The notes beneath the pieces are model-generated. The model saw nothing but the letters and a program-made list of their open reading frames with translations. It searched no databases and was not told the DNA's origin. Positions 37,735 to 44,907 of a DNA stretch of 44,907 bases are shown piece after piece (within the stretch, counting starts at the first letter, position 1; the number at the start of each line of letters is the position of its first letter). The DNA comes from Embleya scabrispora DSM 41855 (lineage in GTDB: Bacteria; Actinomycetota; Actinomycetes; Streptomycetales; Streptomycetaceae). The DNA is taken from the NCBI RefSeq assembly GCF_000372745.1, contig NZ_KB889713.1:1-44907 (forward strand), given 5' to 3'. Position numbers and translations under genes: made by a program.

Positions 37735-38609
37735 ATGAGCGACAGGATCTCCGTCGAACACACCGACGCCGGCCGGCTTGCCGTGGTCCGGGAGGCCGAC
37801 GAGGCGGTGCGCCGCGGGCTGCCCATGCGCCTGATCCACGCGCTCGACTGGCCGGTCGGCGCGGATCGCGACCCCGAAGCCAATCCGCACCGACAGACCC
37901 GGAGCGGACGCTTCCGCGACGCGGGACTGCGCGCCGTGGCCGAGGCGGCCGTCCTGGCCTCGGGCCGGCACGCCGAACCGGCGGCCGACACCGCCCTGTT
38001 CGACGGGGAGCCGACCGCTGTCATGCGCGCGCGGGCGTCCCACGCGGCGATGATCGTCCTGGCTCACGCACGTTGTCGTCGGCGACCGAACTGCTGACCG
38101 CCGGCGGCATCGCGGTACCGGTCACCGCGCACGCTCCCTGCCCCGTCGTGATCGTCCGCGAACCCGAACACGCCACCTCGATCCCGCCCACGGTCGGGCG
38201 TGGACGGCTCGCAGCGCTCGGAGGCCGCCGCGCTTTCGACGAGGCCGCACGGCGCGGCGCGGCGGTCGTCGCCGTGCACGTCCGACAACCGGGCTCGGGC
38301 CTGATGAGCGCCTGGCCAGGCCCGAGGAGATCGAGGAGGGCCGGATTCGGCTCGCCGAGACGCTCACCGGCTGGGCCGAGAGATGCCCTGATGTTCCCGT
38401 GCGTCGCGAGGTGGCGGTCGGACATCCCGTGCGGACATTGGTGAAAGCCGCGGAGCACGCGTTGTGTCCGGGGGTGGGGACGCGGAGGGGTCGGCGGCTT
38501 CCGCAGCATGCTCGTGGGCTCGGTGAGTCGGGGACTGAGCCACCACGCGCGCTGTCCGCTGGTCGTCGTACCCACCGCCGCGGAAACGGATGCCTCGACA
38601 CACGACTGA
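37735..38609 (+). pseudogene. Two-domain universal stress protein with several frameshifts
   Basis: The ATG after GGCGAGG begins [20 protein letters not shown]. Domain 1 shows [20 protein letters not shown] and AAMIVLAHA. Then, in another frame, [19 protein letters not shown] and PVVIVRE complete it. Domain 2 is scattered over frames: VDGSQRSEAAA, FDEAARRGAAVVAVHVRQP, EGRIRLAETLTGWAERCPDV, EVAVGHPVRTLVKAAEHALC and GFRSMLVGSVSRGLSHHARC with PLVVVP. At least five single-base changes are required. Such Usp proteins are often under dormancy/oxygen control in actinobacteria. It is divergent from arcA. Clearly a broken gene unless the sequence is poor here. Confidence 0.75.
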
Positions 38610-38663
38610 CGGCCGGCCACGGCGCCCCTGTAGGGGTATCGACCCCGTGCGGCCCCGTCCCGT

Positions 38664-38679
38664 AGGGCCGTTCGGCCCT
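38664..38679. promoter_or_regulatory. AGGGCCG-TT-CGGCCCT palindrome upstream of the phosphoketolase
   Basis: A 16-base dyad, perfect in both 7-base arms with a TT centre, 71 bases before the phosphoketolase ATG. It is the same motif as at 37614. Its position is right for an activator such as a NarL/DosR-family response regulator. Confidence 0.65.
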
Positions 38680-38749
38680 TCACCCGACATGTGGTCAAGG
38701 ACGAGCGTGGGCACGAGCGGAGCCTGGGCGACAGTCGAGAGGCAGACCG

Positions 38750-40061
38750 ATGACGATGGCGATTCCCGAGGCACCGGACCTGACGATGGTCGATGCCTGG
38801 TGGCGGGCGGCGAACTGTCTCGCGGTGGGGCAGATCTACCTACGGGAGAACCCGTTGCTCGCCGAGCCGCTGCGGCCCGGCCACATCAAGCCGCGGCTGC
38901 TCGGACACTGGGGCACCTCCCCCGGCCTGAACCTGATCTACGCACACCTGAACAGGGTGATCCGCGAACGCGGTACACACGCGCTGCACGTCACCGGCCC
39001 CGGACACGGCGGCCCCTCCGCCCTCGCCGCCTCCTGGCTGGACGGCACCTACAGCGAGCGCCACCCCAACGTCTCCCGGGACGCGGCCGGCATGGCCGCG
39101 CTGTTCCGGCAGTTCTCCTATCCGGGTGGCGTGCCCAGCCACATTGCGCCCGGCGTACCCGGCTCGATCCATGAGGGCGGCGAACTCGGCTACAGCCTCG
39201 CCCACGCCTTCGGCGCCGCCTTCGACAACCCCGGCCTGGTCGTGGCGTGCGTGATCGGCGACGGCGAGGCCGAGACCGGACCGCTCGCCGCGTCCTGGCA
39301 CGGCAACAAGTTCCTCAGCTCCCGCACCGACGGCGCCGTCCTGCCGATCCTGCACCTCAACGGCTGGAAGATCGCCGACCCCACCCTCCTCGCCCGCATG
39401 CCACGCGAAGAACCGGACGCGCTGCTCACCGGATACGGCTGGCGCCCCATCCACGTCGAGGGAGACGAACCCGCCCACGTACACGCCGCGTTCGCCACCG
39501 CGCTGGTGGAAGCCCTCGACGGGATCGCCCACCTGAAGGCGACCGTCCGAACCCGCCCCCGTTGGCCGATGATCGTGTGCGCACCCCCCAGGGCTGGACC
39601 GGCCCGCACACCGTGGACAACGCACCCGTCGAGGGCAGCCGGCGCTCGCACCAAGTCCCGTTGGCTGGGTCCGCGAGAACCCGGAGCACCTGGCCCTCCT
39701 CGATGCGTGGATGCGGTTCTACCGCCCCGACGAACTCTTCGACGCGGACGGGCGGCCCACCCCGATCGTGCTCGCCAACGTGCCCGGCGGCGACACCCGC
39801 CTGGGCGCGGTACCCGAAGCCAACGGCGGCACCCTGCTGCGGGAGTTGCCGCTGCCCGATCCGCACGACTTCGTCGTCAAGGTCACCGAGCCCGGCGCCT
39901 CCTCCTCCGAACCCACCCGAGCCCTGGGCGAATACACACCCGCGATCCGCGCTGAGCCGAACCGGGCCCGCGAAGGAGCACACGGCCGGCCCGGGATCGC
40001 GCCGCCGGGCACTTCGCGGGGCCTTGGAGCCCACCGACCTGAAGGAGAAGCACCACCATGA
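38750..40061 (+). pseudogene. Phosphoketolase, N-terminal half with two frameshifts and missing C-terminus
   Basis: The ATG begins [20 protein letters not shown]. The thiamine diphosphate domain is well kept: [51 protein letters not shown], the metal motif [19 protein letters not shown]. Near 39571 one base is missing before [17 protein letters not shown]; near 39676 one G is missing in a GGG run before [20 protein letters not shown]. The sequence then continues to TRALGEY and stops resembling phosphoketolase, so about half of the usual 790 residues are gone, right up to adhE. It would have split xylulose 5-phosphate into acetyl phosphate and glyceraldehyde 3-phosphate. Confidence 0.85.
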
Positions 40062-42703
40062 GCAGCCGAACCGGCACCGTCCTACCCGTCCCGGACCCGG
40101 GACCGGTCGACATCGACGCCGCAGTGGACTCCCTCGTCTCCGACGCCACCAAGGCACTGGCCGCCTACGAAGCGTTCACCCAGGAGCAGATCGACCACAT
40201 CGTCAAGAAGGCATCCGTTGCCGCTCTGGACCAGCACACTCGGCTGGCCCGCGAGGCGGTGGACGAGACCGGCCGGGGCGTCTTCGAGGACAAGGCGGCG
40301 AAGAACATGTTCGCCTGCGAGTACACCACCGACAGCATGCGCGACCTCAAGACGGTCGGCATCGTGGCCCGGGACGAGATCGCGGGCATGGTCGAGGTCG
40401 CCGAGCCCGTAGGAGTCGTGTGCGCGGTCACTCCGGTGACCAACCCCACGGCCACCGTGATCTTCAAGGCGTTGATCGCCCTCAAGACCCGCAATCCGAT
40501 CGTCTTCGCCTTCCACCCTTCGGCCCAGCGGTGCAGCGCCTCGGCGGCACGGGTGGTGCGCGACGCGGCCGTGGCCGCCGGGGCGCCCGAGCACTGTGTG
40601 CAGTGGATCGAGGACCCCTCGATCGAGGCGACCACCGCGCTGATGCGTCAACCCGGCGTCGCGTTGATCCTGGCGACCGGCGGGGAGGGCATGGTCAAGG
40701 CAGCCTATTCGGCGGGCAAGCCGGCCCTGGGCGTGGGTGCCGGCAACGTGCCCGCCTACATCGACCGCGACGCGGATCTACGTCGCGCGGTCAACGACGT
40801 CGTGTTGTCCAAGTCGTTCGACAACGGCATGATCTGCGCCTCCGAGCAGGCCGTCGTGCTGCACACCGACATCCACGACGCGGCCCTGTCCGAATTCGGC
40901 GCCCTGGGCGCCCACTTGGCGACCGACGAAGAGAAACGCAAGCTGGAGACCTACCTCTTCGGCGCGAGCACGACCCGGGTCAATCCCGCGGCAGTGGGGC
41001 AAAGCCCGGCCTGGATCGCCGCCCAAGCGGGATTCACCGTGCCCCCGAACACCACCGTGATCCTGGCCCACGCCGACCGGGTCGGCCCGCCGGAACCCCT
41101 GACCCGCGAGAAGTTGTGCCCGGTCCTGGCCCTCCTGCGCGCCGACTCGCGCGAACACGGCTTCGCGCTCGCCGCCGACATGGTCGCCTTCCACGGCATG
41201 GGACACAGCGCCGTCATCCACACGAGTGATCCCGCCGTGGCCGAGGACTACGGGCGGCGCATGAAGACGGCCCGCATCATCGTCAACGCGCCCTCGTCCC
41301 AGGGAGCCATCGGCGGTATCTACACGGGTCTGTTGCCCTCGCTGACGCTGGGTTGTGGATCCTGGGGCGGCACCTCGACATCCAACAACGTCTCCGCCGT
41401 CAACCTGTTGAACGTGAAACGGGTGAGCACCCGCCGCAACAACATGCAGTGGTTCAAGATCCCGCCCAAGATCTACTTCGAACCGCACGCGATCCGCTAT
41501 CTGGCCGAGATGCCGCATGTGCATCGGGTGACCATCGTCACCGACACGACCATGACACGCCTGGGCTACGTCGACCGGATCCGCCGGGTGCTGCACTCGC
41601 GTGAACTCCCGGTGACGATACAGATCATCGACGACGTGCTGCCCGAGCCGAGCATCGACTCGGTACGGCGCGGCGCGGACCTGATGCGGACCTTCCGCCC
41701 GGACACCATCGTCGCCCTGGGCGGCGGCTCCCCCATGGACGCCGCCAAGGTCATGTGGCTGCTGTACGAACAGCCGAACGTCGACTTCTCCGACATGCGG
41801 CAGAAGTTCCTCGACATCCGCAAGCGCGCCTTCCGCTTCCCCGTCCCGGGCAAGCAGGCTCGACTCGTATGCGTGCCGACCACGTCCGGTACCGGCGCCG
41901 AGGTCACCCCGTTCGCCGTGATCACCGACTCGGTGACCGGCAAGAAGTACCCACTGGCCGACTACGCCCTCACCCCGAGCGTGGCCATCGTGGACCCGCT
42001 GCTGGCCGCGGAACTCCCGCCCGCCCTGGCCGCCGACAGCGGCATGGACACCCTCACCCACGCGATCGAGGCGTACGTCTCCATCTACGCCAACGACTTC
42101 ACCGACGGCCTCGCCCTGCACGCCATCCGGCTCGTCTTCGACAACCTCGAACGCGCGGTCAACGACCGGCAGGCCAACCCCGAGGCGCGCGAGAAGATGC
42201 ACAACGCCGGCACCATCGCGGGCATGGCCTTCGGCAACGCCTTCCTCGGCATCGTCCACGCCATGTCCCACACCCTCGGCGCCACGTTCCACGTGGCCCA
42301 CGGCCGCACCAACGCCGTCCTACTGCCGCACGTCATCCGCTACAACGGCAGCGCGCCCGGCAAGCTCGCCGGCTGGCCCAAGTACGAGCACTATCGGGCG
42401 CCCGAACGCTTCGCGGACATCGCCCGAACTCTCGGCCTTCCCGCCGGGACCCCGGCCGAAGGAGTGCGGTCCTTGGCCACCGCGGTCGAGCAACTCAGGG
42501 AACGCGTCGGCATCGAGCCGTCGTTCCAGGCCCTGGGCATCGACGAGAAGGCGTTCCAGGCCGCACTGCCCCGCCAAGCGCTCAACGCCTACGAGGACCA
42601 ATGCGCCCCGGCGAACCCGCGCATGGCGATGCTCGACGACATGATCGCCATCATGCGCGACGCCTACTACGGCACGGTACCGGTGTCGGCCCCTGCGTCT
42701 TGA
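40058..42703 (+). CDS. adhE: Bifunctional acetaldehyde-CoA/alcohol dehydrogenase
   Basis: An intact 881-residue fermentation enzyme reducing acetyl-CoA to acetaldehyde and then ethanol, regenerating NAD+. N-terminal aldehyde domain (about 20-450): VCAVTPVTNPTATVIFKAL, KPALGVGAGNVPAYID and catalytic Cys260 in NGMICASEQ. The C-terminal iron alcohol dehydrogenase domain (about 465-875) has GGGSPMDAAKVMW, CVPTTSGTGAEVTPFAVI, and iron ligands in DSGMDTLTHAIEAY and HAMSHTLGATFHVAHG. AAGGAG lies 9 bases before the ATG. It directly follows the phosphoketolase remnant, probably sharing its promoter. A strong hairpin follows 44 bases after the stop. No frameshift in 2.6 kb. Confidence 0.96.
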   Translation: MSSRTGTVLPVPDPGPVDIDAAVDSLVSDATKALAAYEAFTQEQIDHIVKKASVAALDQHTRLAREAVDETGRGVFEDKAAKNMFACEYTTDSMRDLKTVGIVARDEIAGMVEVAEPVGVVCAVTPVTNPTATVIFKALIALKTRNPIVFAFHPSAQRCSASAARVVRDAAVAAGAPEHCVQWIEDPSIEATTALMRQPGVALILATGGEGMVKAAYSAGKPALGVGAGNVPAYIDRDADLRRAVNDVVLSKSFDNGMICASEQAVVLHTDIHDAALSEFGALGAHLATDEEKRKLETYLFGASTTRVNPAAVGQSPAWIAAQAGFTVPPNTTVILAHADRVGPPEPLTREKLCPVLALLRADSREHGFALAADMVAFHGMGHSAVIHTSDPAVAEDYGRRMKTARIIVNAPSSQGAIGGIYTGLLPSLTLGCGSWGGTSTSNNVSAVNLLNVKRVSTRRNNMQWFKIPPKIYFEPHAIRYLAEMPHVHRVTIVTDTTMTRLGYVDRIRRVLHSRELPVTIQIIDDVLPEPSIDSVRRGADLMRTFRPDTIVALGGGSPMDAAKVMWLLYEQPNVDFSDMRQKFLDIRKRAFRFPVPGKQARLVCVPTTSGTGAEVTPFAVITDSVTGKKYPLADYALTPSVAIVDPLLAAELPPALAADSGMDTLTHAIEAYVSIYANDFTDGLALHAIRLVFDNLERAVNDRQANPEAREKMHNAGTIAGMAFGNAFLGIVHAMSHTLGATFHVAHGRTNAVLLPHVIRYNGSAPGKLAGWPKYEHYRAPERFADIARTLGLPAGTPAEGVRSLATAVEQLRERVGIEPSFQALGIDEKAFQAALPRQALNAYEDQCAPANPRMAMLDDMIAIMRDAYYGTVPVSAPAS

Positions 42704-42746
42704 GTGTTCTCGGCGTCCGGGTTCATGAGCGCCCACCGCTGCTGTG

Positions 42747-42774
42747 ACCTGCCTCGACGGTAGTCGAGGCAGGT
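42747..42774 (+). terminator. Hairpin terminator after adhE
   Basis: ACCTGCCTCGAC and GTCGAGGCAGGT form a perfect 12-base-pair stem with a GGTA loop, 44 bases after the adhE stop. There is no T run, as usual in actinobacteria. Confidence 0.85.
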
Positions 42775-42858
42775 ACGGGGGTAGGCCCGTTCACCTACTC
42801 CCGTGCGTTGCCCAAGATCTCGGTCGGCGAATGGGATGTATGCCTGATTCCGCACACC

Positions 42859-42901
42859 GGCCGATCGCCCGAGCCTGATCTCCAGGATCGGGCGATCGGC
42901 C
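42859..42901. terminator. Second long hairpin downstream of adhE
   Basis: GGCCGATCGCCCGA pairs with TCGGGCGATCGGCC (14 base pairs) and the loop contains an inner CCTG/CAGG pair. It may be a backup or bidirectional terminator. Confidence 0.65.
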
Positions 42902-43149
42902 GTTCGGCCGGTTCGTCACGACGTCTTCGTCACGGCGGCGCGGTTTCGCACCGGCCGACCGTCGCCCCCGAGGGTCGACCGGCTGTCACCCCGTGGTTCG
43001 CCATTCGGCCGGCGGTGTTCACCGCCGCACGGGGCCGGGGCGCAGCCGGCGCCCGGTCACGCGGCCGGGACGGATACGGAACCACAGTTCGCCATTGCGG
43101 GCGGGCCAGGCGCCGCCGCCGGCTTGGGCGAGCTCGGCGATCTCGACGG
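42902..43149. other. Region without a recognised gene
   Basis: About 250 bases between the hairpins and the reverse transcriptase remnant. It contains CGGCCGTTCGGCCGG, related in form to the promoter palindromes but directly after a terminator. It may hold eroded intron sequence. Confidence 0.35.
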
Positions 43150-43380
43150 GGGGTCGGCGATTTCTCCCGTGCCGGCGAATCCGTATCTGCACTACGCGTT
43201 CGATGTGTGGCTGGCTCGGGAGTTCCCGCAGGTCACCTTCGAACGGTACTGCGACGATGCGGTGATCCACTGCGGCAGCGAAGCAGGCCCGTCATGTGCG
43301 GGACGCTCTCGCGCAGCGATTGGCGCAGGTCGGTCTTGAATTGCATCCGGACAAGACGCGCATCGTCGAGCCGAGAGTTT
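43150..43380 (+). pseudogene. Group II intron-type reverse transcriptase fragment
   Basis: GSAISPVPANPYLHYAFDVW, then AREFPQV and FERYCDDAVIHC match the palm of bacterial group II intron (LtrA-type) reverse transcriptases. YCDD stands for the usual YADD or YVDD. Two usually conserved Leu are Pro here. After GSEA the frame changes by one base and continues QARHVRDALAQRLAQVGLEL and HPDKTRIV, the next conserved block. Only about 75 codons remain; fingers, maturase and endonuclease parts, and the intron RNA, are not seen. It abuts the truncated response regulator and may have been what disrupted it. Confidence 0.75.
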
Positions 43381-43429
43381 CCCGCACGGTTCTGCGAGCG
43401 GCGGCGGGTGCGATTCCCGCCGCCGACTC

Positions 43430-43656
43430 TCCTCGATGTCGGCTTCGGCGCCGAGCAGGTCGGCCAGGCCGCGGCGGACGACCTCGTGGTCGTCGAGGAG
43501 GAACACTCTGATGGTGGCGAGCGATGACGTGCTCGGCGTCGGTGTCGCAAGCGTGCGTGTGGCGCCGGTGACGCGAGGCAGGCGGGCTCCGGCGACGGCT
43601 TCGGTTGTGATCGCGCTTTCCACGGTGTGCTCCTCGAGGGTGAGGGTCGCGCTCAC
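43430..43656 (-). pseudogene. NarL/DosR-type response regulator, only the start of the receiver
   Basis: A GTG-started piece of about 75 codons. After an N-terminal extension, IRVFLLDDHEVVRRGLADLL and GAEADIE form the first strand, the acidic DD pair and the first helix of a NarL-family receiver. The phosphorylated Asp, the rest of the receiver and the DNA-binding domain are gone; the frame enters the reverse transcriptase remnant in antisense. DevR/DosR-like regulators begin in just this way. Its position beside arcA, the stress protein, phosphoketolase and adhE suggests it was their regulator. No strong ribosome site is visible. Confidence 0.7.
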
Positions 43657-43729
43657 CCGGTCGGGTCGGCGCGACGATCAGTCTCGGGGCGTCAGGGAGC
43701 ACGGAACAGGGCCGGTGGTCCCGGGACCC

Positions 43730-44155
43730 TCAGGGGCGAGTGGCCCCCACCCACATCGACCCGGCGCAGGGTCCGGACATGTCGGCGGGATCGACCGGAG
43801 CGGGCCGGGGAGCGGGAGGGGGCGCGAAGCGGCAGGCGATCGTGCGGTCGAAGCGCACCAGTCGGATGACGCGGGCCGGTTGGCCGCGGACGCCGGTCAG
43901 CACGAGCGTGATGTGAGCGCGGGCGCATCGGTGCCGCAGCCACAGGAACAGGTTGATGCCGGAGGTGTCGCAGAAGGCGAGCGCGCCCAGGTCGAGCCGA
44001 AGTTCGGCGGGGCCGGTCCGGACCAGGGCGGTCTGGGTCGGTTCGATACTCGCCGTGCTGTCCAGGTCCAGTTCCCCGCGTAACTCGACGGTGAGGGACG
44101 TGCCGGGCGACGTCGCGCTGCGGCGTCCGGTCGGGGTCGTCGCGATGGTGATCAC
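43730..44155 (-). CDS. STAS-domain anti-sigma factor antagonist
   Basis: A 141-residue protein of the SpoIIAA/RsbV/BldG type, which binds an anti-sigma factor and so frees a sigma factor. Seen: TVELRGELDLDSTASIEPTQ, LRLDLGALAFCDTSGINLFL, where Ser in DTSG is the usual phosphorylation site, and ITLVLTGVRGQPARVIRLV. The C-terminal 20 residues are Pro-rich. The GTG is chosen because GAGG lies 6 bases before it; a longer upstream frame is Pro/Arg/Ser-rich and unlikely. No partner kinase is adjacent. It lies between the antiporter and the broken regulator. Confidence 0.82.
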   Translation of the reverse strand: MITIATTPTGRRSATSPGTSLTVELRGELDLDSTASIEPTQTALVRTGPAELRLDLGALAFCDTSGINLFLWLRHRCARAHITLVLTGVRGQPARVIRLVRFDRTIACRFAPPPAPRPAPVDPADMSGPCAGSMWVGATRP

Positions 44156-44325
44156 AAGGGGCCTCGCTTCCTGGGAGCGGGTTCCGCCGGGGCGGCTGCG
44201 CGACCAGTCCAACGGGAGCGGCGGCGGGTACCCCGGGTACCCAGAGGGCGAACGGCTCCCGGACGGAGCCGAAGGTCCCGTCCGGGCTTGTAGACGTGTG
44301 GGCGCGTTCACGTCCGCCGGGGTGG

Positions 44326-44907
44326 TCAAGCGGCATGCCCTTTGGGTTTCGGGGGGACCTGCGGGGAGGCGGGCTGCTCCAGAGGCACGATCGGGGCGGG
44401 GGTCGCCTGCTCGCCGTATTCGCCGCGGTCGCGCTTGAGGTAGATGTAGACCGGGATGCCGAGGAGCACGGTGAACAGCCCGTAGTAGACGGTCTGGTAG
44501 CCGCTGCCCTGGATCGACCAGTAGGAGAACGCCAGGGCGGTACCGGCAACCGCCACGTCGCGGACGAACCGGCCTCGACTGGCCTGGGGCGCGTGGGTGA
44601 GCAGCCAGTACAACTGCGCGGCGGCGGAGAACAGGTAGGGGATGGCCGCCGTCAGGACGCTGAGCAGCACGATGGTGGTGAAGACGTGGTCGAAGCTGCT
44701 GTAGGCGGCCACCGTGATCAGTGAGGCCAGGACGGTGGCGGCGAGGATGCCGAAGACGGGGGTGTCGCCGCGCTTGCGGGCGAACGCCTTGGGGAACAGG
44801 CCCTCGCGGGCGGCGGCGTAGGGCATCTCGGCGCAGATCATCGTCCAGCCGCCCAGCGCGCCGATCCCGGAGACGATCGCGGCGACCGCGACCGCGTTCC
44901 CGGCCCA
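44326..44907 (-). CDS. APC-superfamily amino acid antiporter, 3' part (runs off the window)
   Basis: The C-terminal about 190 residues of an integral membrane transporter; the start lies beyond the window. Visible segments include GWTMICAEMPYAAAREGLFP, the loop PKAFARKRGDTPVFGILAAT of basic amino acid/polyamine antiporters, VLLSVLTAAIPYLFSAAAQ, VAVAGTALAFSYWSIQ and VYYGLFTVLLGIPVYIYL, then a charged Pro-rich tail. ArcD/ArcE-like arginine:ornithine exchangers belong here, which would fit the arginine deiminase gene. Substrate is inferred from family and context. Confidence 0.8.
   Translation of the reverse strand, partial: WAGNAVAVAAIVSGIGALGGWTMICAEMPYAAAREGLFPKAFARKRGDTPVFGILAATVLASLITVAAYSSFDHVFTTIVLLSVLTAAIPYLFSAAAQLYWLLTHAPQASRGRFVRDVAVAGTALAFSYWSIQGSGYQTVYYGLFTVLLGIPVYIYLKRDRGEYGEQATPAPIVPLEQPASPQVPPKPKGHAA

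Noticed and set aside
40778-42301. A 507-codon minus-strand frame across adhE.
   Set aside because: Gly/Val/His-rich antisense shadow of a clearly coding gene.
1-44907. CRISPR arrays or intact insertion sequences.
   Set aside because: No regularly spaced repeats of CRISPR size and no transposase or flanking inverted repeats with target duplications were seen; the RT fragment is the only mobile-element trace.

Overview
The window looks like a stretch of a high-GC actinomycete chromosome, most probably a Streptomyces-like organism. Third codon positions are strongly G/C, GTG starts are common, AGGAGG-type ribosome sites sit in front of most intact genes, and the gene families are those of streptomycete accessory DNA. 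No rRNA, tRNA, CRISPR array or intact transposase was recognised. A chromosome-arm or island location is an inference from the content.

Layout. (1) 0-12.7 kb is accessory DNA: a GGGTC tandem repeat, a HEAT-type protein, a HicB-like antitoxin with a helix-turn-helix, a helicase cut off after motif III, a beta-trefoil lectin fused to a possible pore-forming domain, a frameshifted unknown gene, a zinc-binding Pro-rich protein, a GIY-YIG-like protein and a large helical gene broken by five single-base shifts. (2) 13.1-24.1 kb is intact and orderly: a five-gene peptide ABC transporter operon, an S9 peptidase, an aldehyde dehydrogenase of gamma-aminobutyraldehyde dehydrogenase type, and a TetR-family regulator whose palindromic operator recurs as half-sites in front of the peptidase. 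A secreted S33 tripeptidyl aminopeptidase follows at 25.2 kb, so the region reads as a peptide and amine utilisation module. (3) 27.1-32.3 kb is a graveyard of gene pieces: M28 peptidase, HNH-like protein, FAD amine oxidase, a second peptide-binding protein, a quinone-oxidoreductase-like piece and a frameshifted flavodoxin, several joined at abrupt junctions. (4) 32.3-34.7 kb holds an intact alpha/beta hydrolase and a beta-lactamase-like serine hydrolase. (5) 35.0-36.2 kb is a relic of an FxLD-type lanthipeptide locus (precursor plus LanB N-terminus). (6) 36.2-44.9 kb is an oxygen-limitation or fermentation island: arginine deiminase, universal stress protein, phosphoketolase, AdhE, a truncated NarL-type receiver, an STAS protein and an amino-acid antiporter running off the end. 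Two near-perfect GGGCCG-TT-CGGCC palindromes mark its promoters.

A theme across the window is one-base indels, most of which can be repaired by adding or removing one base in a short homopolymer (usually G or C). They hit some genes repeatedly and spare long neighbours such as adhE, the S9 peptidase and the ABC operon. They may be real pseudogenes or homopolymer sequencing errors; the sequence alone cannot decide. The truncations and gene-gene junctions cannot be explained by such errors.

The most novel-looking items are the lectin-toxin-like protein, the HEPN-like/helical broken gene, the damaged FxLD lanthipeptide locus, the TetR operator and half-site pair, and an AT-rich palindrome shared by three minus-strand transcription units.
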